Below, in pieces: positions 1-5,694 of a stretch of 14,146 nt of DNA; positions within the stretch are counted from its first letter, which is position 1, and each line of letters opens with the position of its first letter. The translations under genes and the position numbers were made by a program. Location: assembly GCA_000495415.1 (NCBI GenBank), contig AWGX01000505.1:1-14146 (forward strand). The letters run 5' to 3'. This stretch comes from Smithella sp. ME-1. Its GTDB lineage: Bacteria > Desulfobacterota > Syntrophia > Syntrophales > Smithellaceae. The notes below the pieces were generated by a model. That model worked only from the letters and a program-made list of their open reading frames with translations. It made no database searches and was not told the origin of the DNA.

Positions 1-17
1 GTTGAGGAAGCCGACAA

Positions 18-33
18 TCCCGATGTGTCGGGA
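18..33. repeat. short hairpin at window edge
   Basis: TCCCGA-TGTG-TCGGGA forms a perfect 6-bp stem with a 4-nt loop. It lies about 40 nt beyond the stop of the minus-strand SDR gene. No T-run follows it on either strand, so it is not a classical intrinsic terminator. A sequence of related shape (TCCGACGTTTTCGGGA) occurs at 11348-11363. The window begins only 17 nt before it, so the full extent is unknown. Confidence 0.4.
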
Positions 34-70
34 CCAACAAAGATAGCACTTTGATTCAGAAGCGGTGTGA

Positions 71-838
71 TTATTTAGCTTGCATTCGCAACGCCCCATC
101 CAATCTGATACAGCAACCATTTAGCATCTTATTTTCGATAATATGCAGGACCAAACTGGCATACTCATTCGGGTTGCCCAGTCTTCTTGGGAAAGGAACT
201 GTTTTTGCTAAATCTTCCTTAACTGCCGGGGGCAAACCAGCCATCATCGGCGTATCAAAAAGTCCGGGGGCAATGGTTACCACTCTTATTCCATAATCAG
301 CACATTCGCGGGCAACAGGCAGCGTCATTCCCACCACACCGGATTTAGAAGCACTGTAGGCCACTTGCCCAATCTGTCCGTCAAACGCGGCAACTGACGC
401 CGTATTAATTATTACACCCTTTTCACCTTCTTCTCCGGGCGTGTTATTCATCATCTGTTCGACCGCCAGCCTGACAACATTGAGCGTTCCCACAAGATTA
501 ATCTGCATAACCTTATTGAACGATTCCAGCGGCAATGGGCCTTTTCTGCCGATGAGTTTCCCTGGATTAGCAACTCCCGCGCAGTTAATTACCACGTTTA
601 TTTTTTTGAAAGTATCAATAGCTTTTTGCACGGCCTGCCGAACATCTGCTTCACTGGTTATATCTGTTTTTGCAAATATCGCGCTCGCCCCTATAGTTGC
701 CGCCAGTTTTTCTCCTTTATCCTCATCAACATCAATTATAACTACTTTGGCTCCTTCTTTGAACAACGCCAGAACACTGGCTTCTCCCAAGCCCGAAGCA
801 CCGCCGGTAACCAACGCCACAACATCCTTATGATTCAT
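71..838 (-). CDS. SDR-family 3-hydroxyacyl-CoA dehydrogenase (HSD10/type II-like)
   Basis: This is a complete 255-aa cytoplasmic short-chain dehydrogenase/reductase. It has the nucleotide-binding TGGASGLG (residues 11-18), an Asp at the end of beta-2 (D36) that favours NAD(H) over NADP(H), an NCAG variant of NNAG (85-88), the tetrad Asn in INLVG (N114), and catalytic S148, Y161 and K165 (YSASK). The C-terminal half, with VVTIAPGLFDTP, PFPRRLGNPNEYA and a final LDGALRMQ, strongly resembles the type II 3-hydroxyacyl-CoA dehydrogenase (HSD17B10) subfamily rather than FabG. The likely reaction is NAD-dependent oxidation of (S)-3-hydroxyacyl-CoA in beta-oxidation. The ATG start has a strong AAGGAGGT site about 4-5 nt upstream. 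A 275-nt gap separates it from the next gene upstream, so it probably has its own promoter. The family call is firm; the exact acyl substrate is not known. Confidence 0.9.
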   Translation of the reverse strand: MNHKDVVALVTGGASGLGEASVLALFKEGAKVVIIDVDEDKGEKLAATIGASAIFAKTDITSEADVRQAVQKAIDTFKKINVVINCAGVANPGKLIGRKGPLPLESFNKVMQINLVGTLNVVRLAVEQMMNNTPGEEGEKGVIINTASVAAFDGQIGQVAYSASKSGVVGMTLPVARECADYGIRVVTIAPGLFDTPMMAGLPPAVKEDLAKTVPFPRRLGNPNEYASLVLHIIENKMLNGCCIRLDGALRMQAK

Positions 839-853
839 ATTACCTCCTTAGTA

Positions 854-886
854 TTATCAAAGTATATTCGTACCAACTTTTGATAA
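854..886. repeat. inverted repeat upstream of the SDR gene
   Basis: TTATCAAA (854-861) and TTTGATAA (879-886) are perfect 8-bp inverted arms with a 17-nt spacer, located 16-48 nt upstream of the SDR start codon. A second small palindrome, CTGTT-CAA-AACAG, follows at 888-900. These may be a regulator site or a leader hairpin. The same ATCAAA/TTTGAT half-sites occur tightly spaced at 9814-9827. The rest of the 839-1113 gap is A/T-rich, and I see no gene or convincing sigma-70 promoter in it. Confidence 0.35.
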
Positions 887-1113
887 ACTGTTCAAAACAG
901 CGATTCCTATGATAATTTTACATTATTTTAAATTAAATTTGAGGGTATCCATACCACAAGAAAACTACACCAACAAGAGATAATGTCCTGATTCCGTCAT
1001 ATAAAATTGATCGCGGACTGTTGGTAAATTTATAAATGTTAATTAAGATTTTTCTCTGTGTATCACACAATATATAAAGCGGAACACTACAGCAATGAAA
1101 AAACAAGGATAAT

Positions 1114-1482
1114 TTACGGCATATTACTCTTACGCTTATGTTTCCATGAAATGTAATCCGACAGCTTCTGAATGGCCTCTTTAGGTGTATTAACGAACTC
1201 CACACCAGCGTCATAACATTCATCTTCAAATATTATTTTGATCCATTTAACTTTGCCCATAGCGCTTATCATATGCTGAAAATTTTTTAACTTGAATTCT
1301 ATTTTCAACAGCGTATCAATGGGCAGAAAAATATTGGATTGAATTTTAGCACCGGAAGCAGAAACATCTTTACAAATATTATAGACAACTTTTCCTTTTG
1401 AACAATTTCTCCCCCCGGCAGCAATAGTTATGGTAATTTCGCTTTCCTCTTTAAGTCGTCTTTCCCTTCTCTTGTCGTCCAT
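1114..1482 (-). CDS. PilZ-domain protein (c-di-GMP receptor candidate)
   Basis: This 122-aa protein consists essentially of a single PilZ domain. It has the N-terminal RxxxR c-di-GMP-binding motif (R5-R9, in RRERR) and the DxSxxG motif (D39, S41, G44, in DVSASGAK), followed by beta-strands ending in a YDAGVEF segment typical of the fold. There is no signal peptide or transmembrane segment. It starts 40 nt after the phosphopantetheinyl transferase stop on the same strand, so it is probably the last gene of the fatty-acid-like operon and could let c-di-GMP act on that pathway or on an envelope process using its product. An AAAAGGAAT ribosome site lies about 10 nt upstream, inside the loop of an inverted repeat. 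Both binding motifs look intact; the partner is unknown. Confidence 0.85.
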   Translation of the reverse strand: MDDKRRERRLKEESEITITIAAGGRNCSKGKVVYNICKDVSASGAKIQSNIFLPIDTLLKIEFKLKNFQHMISAMGKVKWIKIIFEDECYDAGVEFVNTPKEAIQKLSDYISWKHKRKSNMP

Positions 1483-1483
1483 G

Positions 1484-1511
1484 ACGATTTATTCCTTTTA
1501 AAATAAATCGT
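1484..1511 (-). promoter_or_regulatory. perfect 10-bp inverted repeat over the PilZ ribosome binding site
   Basis: ACGATTTATT (1484-1493) and AATAAATCGT (1502-1511) are perfect 10-bp inverted arms around an 8-nt loop. In the mRNA sense (minus strand) the loop reads TTAAAAGG and so contains the Shine-Dalgarno of the PilZ gene, whose ATG begins 1 nt after the downstream arm. It could be an mRNA hairpin presenting or occluding the ribosome site, or a DNA operator between the PPTase and PilZ genes. Confidence 0.5.
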
Positions 1512-1522
1512 GACTCGTTTTC

Positions 1523-2143
1523 CTACGTCGTTTCGCTAAAAGCATAAGCGACAAAACGGCCATCATGACTCAGGCTGATATCAATGTCTGTCTTCACGCC
1601 GTCAATGTATGCTCGTGGCGGCTGAAGCTCGCCGTTTTCTTTTATCCTTTTGATTTTTATTTGATGAATATCCGGTAAAAAATGTTTAGCTAAACTCTGT
1701 GCAAGGCAAAGACGTGAAAAAAGTGATGGACTATTTTCTTTCTCGGGCAAAACTTCAACTCCGGAAATTATTTTATTCATTTCCGCTGCTTTATCAACGC
1801 CTACGCAATGAATGTAGTCGTAATTGGAGAAAAGACGGATGAAAATTCCGCCTTTCCCCGCAATTACAACTTCCCCCTCTGAACATTCCAGCCGACACCG
1901 ATTAAAACTGACCTGCCATCTTCTAGGAAGGAAAGCAGTGTCAGGAAAAGTCTTTTTTATTACTTTATATGCGGTTTCCTTGCACGCCCAGAATGACCAG
2001 AGCGTTTCATCGGAACGTTCCGCGTTTTTAACAATTTCTATTTCAGCATCTGTGAGGATTTTTTTTAGAAAGCGCGAATCCCTGCTTTTCCAAATGTTCG
2101 CCGGTTCCCTCAAATCCACCACATCGTTCCCGACGCAGGGCAA
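1523..2143 (-). CDS. 4'-phosphopantetheinyl transferase superfamily protein
   Basis: It transfers the phosphopantetheine arm of CoA to the serine of a carrier protein, most likely the ACP two genes upstream. Starting at TTG 2143 it is 206 aa. GNDVVDL at the N-terminus supplies the Mg-binding Asp (D7), WACKETAYK holds the K55-E56 pair of the WxxKE motif, and SLSHDGRFVAYAF closes the protein. This order (GxD, KE, SLSHDG) is that of AcpS-type enzymes, but the protein is much longer than the usual ~125 aa, with extra sequence between the last two motifs. I chose TTG because GGAGG lies 9 nt before it and AcpS proteins begin just ahead of this motif; an ATG at 2167 would add 8 residues. Either start lies inside the acyltransferase gene, giving a 101- or 125-nt overlap and probable translational coupling. 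Confidence 0.85.
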   Translation of the reverse strand: MPCVGNDVVDLREPANIWKSRDSRFLKKILTDAEIEIVKNAERSDETLWSFWACKETAYKVIKKTFPDTAFLPRRWQVSFNRCRLECSEGEVVIAGKGGIFIRLFSNYDYIHCVGVDKAAEMNKIISGVEVLPEKENSPSLFSRLCLAQSLAKHFLPDIHQIKIKRIKENGELQPPRAYIDGVKTDIDISLSHDGRFVAYAFSETT

Positions 2144-2867
2144 AATAATTTTCCTCCATTTGCGCAAGTCTTTCTATTATCTGCCTGGAATATTCCCTTT
2201 GTGCACGCAGCTCACTTCCTTCGGTACGTTTTGGCGTGAAAACTTCCACCTGTACTGAAAATTTTTCACCCCAGGCGGGAATGGCACTGTACTTATCCTG
2301 TTTGTCTCCCCGTAAATACATGCACATTATCTTGCAGTTTTCCGCGTTCTTAATAAAACGTCCTACACCGTAGGAAAAACCTTCTTTATCCACCTGTCCG
2401 GTGCGGGAACGCCTGCCTTCCGGGAAAATCATGATGGTCCCGCCATTGTGCAGAAGATATATACATTTTTCCATAGATTCTTTCATCTTCTCGCGGGAGC
2501 CGCCACGGTTGATGGGAATACACTTGGACAGATAACACAATACTGTCAGAAAAATATTGTCTTTATAGTTGTTTCTTTCCGGCAGATTCCATGGCACTTT
2601 TTTATAATTGATTATATGCTGGCCTAAGCTGAAAATAGCGTAGCTTAAAATAAAAGAATCAATCATCGTTAAATGATTGGAGCAGATAATCCAACCCCCT
2701 TTGTGCCTCGCAAATTCAGTGGCACACCGGCGGCGGATTTCTTTCAAATCCCTAACCCGGTAAAAGAAAATTCGGGAGACAAAAAAATATAAAGGCGCGA
2801 CAACTAATGCTGTAATTCGTCCTATAGAATTTTGCAGATTCAGAAATATTTTGGATTTTCTATCCAT
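2043..2867 (-). CDS. PlsC-like 1-acyl-glycerol-3-phosphate-type acyltransferase
   Basis: This 274-aa member of the lysophosphatidate acyltransferase family has a hydrophobic N-terminal segment (about residues 17-36) that probably anchors it to the inner membrane. It shows the catalytic HX4D motif in NHLTMIDS (H65, D70), the IPINRGG block (117-123) and FPEGRRS (148-154, the FPEGTRS acceptor-binding block). Family members move an acyl group from ACP or CoA to a lyso-lipid or other hydroxyl acceptor. Placed 5 nt after the ACP gene, it could offload the acyl chain made by this cluster. The last 33 residues (242-274) are encoded in the overlap with the PPTase gene and look like an arbitrary extension, so an older stop may have been lost. 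Acceptor and chain specificity are unknown. Confidence 0.85.
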   Translation of the reverse strand: MDRKSKIFLNLQNSIGRITALVVAPLYFFVSRIFFYRVRDLKEIRRRCATEFARHKGGWIICSNHLTMIDSFILSYAIFSLGQHIINYKKVPWNLPERNNYKDNIFLTVLCYLSKCIPINRGGSREKMKESMEKCIYLLHNGGTIMIFPEGRRSRTGQVDKEGFSYGVGRFIKNAENCKIMCMYLRGDKQDKYSAIPAWGEKFSVQVEVFTPKRTEGSELRAQREYSRQIIERLAQMEENYFALRRERCGGFEGTGEHLEKQGFALSKKNPHRC

Positions 2868-2872
2868 TATTT

Positions 2873-3121
2873 TTATCCAAGCTTTTGTTTGATAACTTTT
2901 ACAGCATCACCAATTGTTCTAATTACATCAGCTTCCTCATCATCAATGCTGATACCATAAACATCTTCACACCTGATGATTACATCAACCAAACGAGCCG
3001 AATTTACTTTTAAATCATTTAAAATGTGTGTCTCCATCGTGGCCGTAGCCAATACATCCTGATTCTTGGCATAGTCTTTTAAAATGTTAACCATTTCTTC
3101 AAATATTTTCTTTTCATCCAT
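2873..3121 (-). CDS. acyl carrier protein, atypical NSA attachment motif
   Basis: This 82-aa acidic carrier protein has the usual length and a typical helix II-III region (about EDVYGISIDDEEADVIRTIGDAV). The phosphopantetheine-acceptor serine is S41 (codon TCG, 3001-2999). The motif reads V-N-S-A-R instead of the usual D-S-L, so both flanking residues are replaced: Asp to Asn and Leu to Ala. The Asp is normally important for recognition by AcpS-type transferases, so the ACP may rely on the PPTase encoded in the same operon. It starts 22 nt after the ketosynthase stop with a GAGGAGA ribosome site, and ends 5 nt before the acyltransferase. It is probably a dedicated ACP of this cluster rather than the housekeeping AcpP. 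Confidence 0.9.
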   Translation of the reverse strand: MDEKKIFEEMVNILKDYAKNQDVLATATMETHILNDLKVNSARLVDVIIRCEDVYGISIDDEEADVIRTIGDAVKVIKQKLG

Positions 3122-3143
3122 AAAAAACTCTCCTCATAATATA

Positions 3144-4424
3144 TTAATTTTCGTCCCACTTTTTAAAAATAATGCAGCTATTGACATCGCCAAAACCAAA
3201 ACCTGCTTTAGCGATAATTTTCATTTCAGGAAATTCCAGACATTTTTGCGGAATTTTCGGCGCGAATTCTTCGATATCGGGGTGTGCGTCTTCGCTGTTG
3301 ATTGACGGATGCAAAAAACCTTTGTATAGCTGTAAAATAACCGCCACACATTCTATGGCACCGGCAGCCCCCAAACAATGGCCAATCAGCGATTTTGTGG
3401 ATTGAATATAGGGGAAATTTTTCGGATTTCTCTCCAACGCCTCCGCCCAGTTTTTCACTTCATAAGGATCGGCATATGTTGCCGTTAAATGTCCGTTAAT
3501 GGCATCCACTGCTGCGGGATCAATACCTGCGTCGGCTACCGCTCCGCGTATGCATCGCTTTACTCCTTCGGGATTGGGAGCTGTCATGGAACCTCCCATT
3601 CTCTGCCCTCCGCAGTTGACATAACCACCGATTATTTCCGCATATATTCTGGCGCCTCTGGACACGGCTGTTTCCAAGTCTTCCAGAATAAGCATAGCGG
3701 CTCCGGAACCGGGCACAAAACCGCCTGCTGTAGCGCTCAACGGGCGCGAACCCGCCGTTGGATTATCGTTAAATTTGCGGCAAAGTACGCGCATGGCGTC
3801 AAAACCGCCCCAGATGTAAGGCGTAGCGCCTTCGGAACCTCCAGCCACCATGCGTTTGGCCAAACCCATTCTAATTCTCCAGACAGCGTCAATAATTGCT
3901 TCGTTGCCTGTAGAGCAAGCCGCGGAATTCGAGGTCACCTGATTGCCTAACCCCAACAAACCGGAAATGCGCGCGCTGGTTCCGCTGCTCATAACCTGTT
4001 CGACAACACGACTGCCTAAACGCCTTACCCGTCCTTCATTAATCGTGGGAACTATAGTATGGGCTATCGTGTCCATACCGCCTATTCCGGAACCGGCAAT
4101 GACGCCCGTATCCCAATCCACAGTATTATCGTCGTCGCTATTGACATTAAGTCCGGCGTCTTTCCAGGCATCCACCGCAGAAACTGATGCGTATCCGATA
4201 TTATCGTTTATAGACATAAGCTTTTCACGATCAAAATAACGTTTACGTATCTCATCGAAATTTTCCGGGATACCGGCAATCTGACAACCGAAATTCAATT
4301 CCTGTAATTTAGGAACAAAACGAATACCCGAAACGCCTCCTCTGAGTGCCTTTTCATAATCATCCAGACCGTGCGCATTGGGTGCCGCCACCCCCATGCC
4401 CGTGACAACAATTCTCTTCTTCAT
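3144..4424 (-). CDS. beta-ketoacyl-ACP synthase, FabF-like, divergent
   Basis: This 426-aa condensing enzyme would catalyse decarboxylative Claisen condensation of malonyl-ACP with an acyl chain. It has the thiolase-fold N-terminus (VVTGMGVAAPNAHG), the nucleophile C170 in SAACSTG, H312 in NGHLTAT, K344 and H349 in KSLIGHCLGAAG, and a C-terminal GFGFGDVNSC. The Cys-His-His set plus Lys matches elongating KAS II enzymes at their usual spacing. Two blocks differ from FabF: the first-His motif is GHLTAT, not AHGTST, and the C-terminal GFGGTN is GFGDVN. The ATG overlaps the dehydratase stop as ATGA, with TAGGAGTG about 7 nt upstream, indicating coupled translation. It is likely catalytically active with specialised substrate handling. 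Confidence 0.9.
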   Translation of the reverse strand: MKKRIVVTGMGVAAPNAHGLDDYEKALRGGVSGIRFVPKLQELNFGCQIAGIPENFDEIRKRYFDREKLMSINDNIGYASVSAVDAWKDAGLNVNSDDDNTVDWDTGVIAGSGIGGMDTIAHTIVPTINEGRVRRLGSRVVEQVMSSGTSARISGLLGLGNQVTSNSAACSTGNEAIIDAVWRIRMGLAKRMVAGGSEGATPYIWGGFDAMRVLCRKFNDNPTAGSRPLSATAGGFVPGSGAAMLILEDLETAVSRGARIYAEIIGGYVNCGGQRMGGSMTAPNPEGVKRCIRGAVADAGIDPAAVDAINGHLTATYADPYEVKNWAEALERNPKNFPYIQSTKSLIGHCLGAAGAIECVAVILQLYKGFLHPSINSEDAHPDIEEFAPKIPQKCLEFPEMKIIAKAGFGFGDVNSCIIFKKWDEN

Positions 4425-4891
4425 TTATCCACTCCTACGCCTGATAATTCTCCGAAGCAAATTATTTCACCATTTTCCTTTTCCATGGAAACACTTGCTC
4501 TGATAATATTCCGACGAAAATAAATTTTTTTACCTTTAATAATGACTCTCTCACCAGGTAACACAACTTCTTTAAATTCCACGCCGTCAGCCAGAGAAAA
4601 TAAACTCATTGGCAGTTTCATCTGAGCAGGTCGTATATTCTCCCGGCGGGACAAAAGATATATGCCGAACGCAACGACGCCGGTTTGGGCCATCGCTTCA
4701 ATAAGAATCACACCCGGTGTAATGGGATTACCGGGGAAATGTCCGCGATAAAAATATTCATTTTCGCGAAAACGATAAGCCCCGACTATCTTTTCATCAT
4801 CAAGGCTGATTATTTCGTCAATAAAACGGAAAGGCTCTTTTTGAGGAACAAGCTCAAGAACCTCCTGCTTCAGACTGTCATCAGCCTCCAT
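4421..4891 (-). CDS. FabZ-like 3-hydroxyacyl-ACP dehydratase
   Basis: This single hot-dog-fold protein (156 aa from the start chosen) would dehydrate 3-hydroxyacyl-ACP to trans-2-enoyl-ACP. It has GHFPGNPITPGVILIEAMAQTG, with catalytic His (H51 here) and Glu (E65), and an N-terminal VPQKEPFRFIDEI block in which the FabZ PHR reads PQK. I chose ATG 4891 because GGAGG sits 5 nt upstream; an in-frame ATG at 4909 has no ribosome site and would add 6 residues. The chosen start overlaps the end of the FabG-like gene by 11 nt, and its stop overlaps the ketosynthase start by 4 nt. The function is well supported; substrate length is not known. Confidence 0.88.
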   Translation of the reverse strand: MEADDSLKQEVLELVPQKEPFRFIDEIISLDDEKIVGAYRFRENEYFYRGHFPGNPITPGVILIEAMAQTGVVAFGIYLLSRRENIRPAQMKLPMSLFSLADGVEFKEVVLPGERVIIKGKKIYFRRNIIRASVSMEKENGEIICFGELSGVGVDK

Positions 4892-5612
4892 AAAGTCCTC
4901 CGTTGACATGAATTACCGAACCCGTAATGTAATTTCCTCTCGTGGCCAGAAAAGAGACAACTTCCGCGACTTCTTCAGGCTTCCCGATACGTCCCAGAAT
5001 AATTTCATCCATGATTTTATTTTTAACTTCCTGGGGCAGTTCTTTGGTCATCTCCGTGTCAATGAAACCGGGAGCGACGGAATTAACCAGAATATTTCTT
5101 CCCTTGAGTTCCCGCGCCAGAGATTTGGTAAAGGCATCGAGCGCCGCTTTTTCCATCGTGTAGGGAATCTGGCCGGCGTTTCCTGTATGGCCGACAACAC
5201 TGGAAATGTTGATTATGCGTCCGGCTGAATTTCGAATCATAAATTGGCGTAAAATTCTTTTTGTTAAATACCAGACACCTCTGGTAAGCACACGCTGCGC
5301 ATCAAATTGTTCCACTTTCATGGAAATTATATCGGCATTGATCGATTGTCCCGCGTTGTTGACCAGCACATCAACACGCCCTACAGAATCCTTCAGCTTA
5401 CCTATCAGCGCATCCACTTGTTGAATATCGGACAGATCGGCCTGAATTAAAAATCCGTCTTTTACTTCTTCGAGAAGTTTTTGAGCTCTTTCGGCACTTT
5501 TATTGTAATGTATGCCTACATGAAAACCTTCCGCCGCCAGAGCGCGGCAGCACGCGGCTCCTATTCCCGTTGCACCACCAGTAACCAAAACAACCGGTTT
5601 TTCAATCATCAT
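4881..5612 (-). CDS. FabG-like 3-oxoacyl-ACP reductase, tetrad Asn replaced
   Basis: This 243-aa SDR of FabG length would reduce 3-oxoacyl-ACP with NADPH. It has TGGATGIG (residues 11-18), NNAG (85-88), ISSVVGHTGNAGQ with the catalytic Ser at 137/138, Y151 and K155 in YTMEK, and NSVAPGFIDTEMT. Beta-2 ends without an acidic residue (HYNKS), fitting NADP. The Asn that normally completes the SDR catalytic tetrad (VNLxG) is replaced: the segment reads VLTRG, giving L109. The start is a double ATG; AAAAGGGA lies so close that the second ATG (5609) is at least as likely. An 82-nt purine-rich repeat leader separates it from the acyl-CoA dehydrogenase gene. It is the first gene of the tightly overlapped KR-DH-KS-ACP-AT-PPTase set. 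Confidence 0.88.
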   Translation of the reverse strand: MMIEKPVVLVTGGATGIGAACCRALAAEGFHVGIHYNKSAERAQKLLEEVKDGFLIQADLSDIQQVDALIGKLKDSVGRVDVLVNNAGQSINADIISMKVEQFDAQRVLTRGVWYLTKRILRQFMIRNSAGRIINISSVVGHTGNAGQIPYTMEKAALDAFTKSLARELKGRNILVNSVAPGFIDTEMTKELPQEVKNKIMDEIILGRIGKPEEVAEVVSFLATRGNYITGSVIHVNGGLYGG

Positions 5613-5621
5613 TCCCTTTTC

Positions 5622-5690
5622 ACCCTTAATCTTTTACCCTTAATCTTTTACCATTCACAATTCACTTTTCACTTTTCACTTTTCACTTTT
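5622..5690. repeat. tandem direct repeats in the leader of the FabG-like gene
   Basis: The spacer between the acyl-CoA dehydrogenase and FabG-like genes is built of short direct repeats. There are two perfect 14-bp copies of ACCCTTAATCTTTT (5622-5635 and 5636-5649), then four consecutive 7-bp CACTTTT units (5663-5690). In the transcript sense they are G/A-rich (AAAAGTG units, then AAAAGATTAAGGGT units) and run up to the ribosome site. They are too short and unspaced for CRISPR. Such slippage-prone repeats could vary in copy number. Confidence 0.75.
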
Positions 5691-5694
5691 TTGA

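Noticed and set aside
441..883. Plus-strand frames opposite the SDR gene
   Set aside because: They are antisense shadows of a clear SDR coding region.
3489..3950. Plus-strand frame of 153 codons inside the ketosynthase gene
   Set aside because: It lies wholly antisense to a well-supported condensing enzyme and has no recognisable motif or start signal.
1523..5612. A complete aryl-polyene gene cluster
   Set aside because: There is only one ketosynthase, and no aryl starter ammonia-lyase or ligase, glycosyltransferase, thioesterase or MMPL exporter is seen in the window. The resemblance is limited to the core enzymes.
5663..5690. Possible CRISPR-like array
   Set aside because: Seven-base units repeat without spacers, which is a simple tandem repeat.
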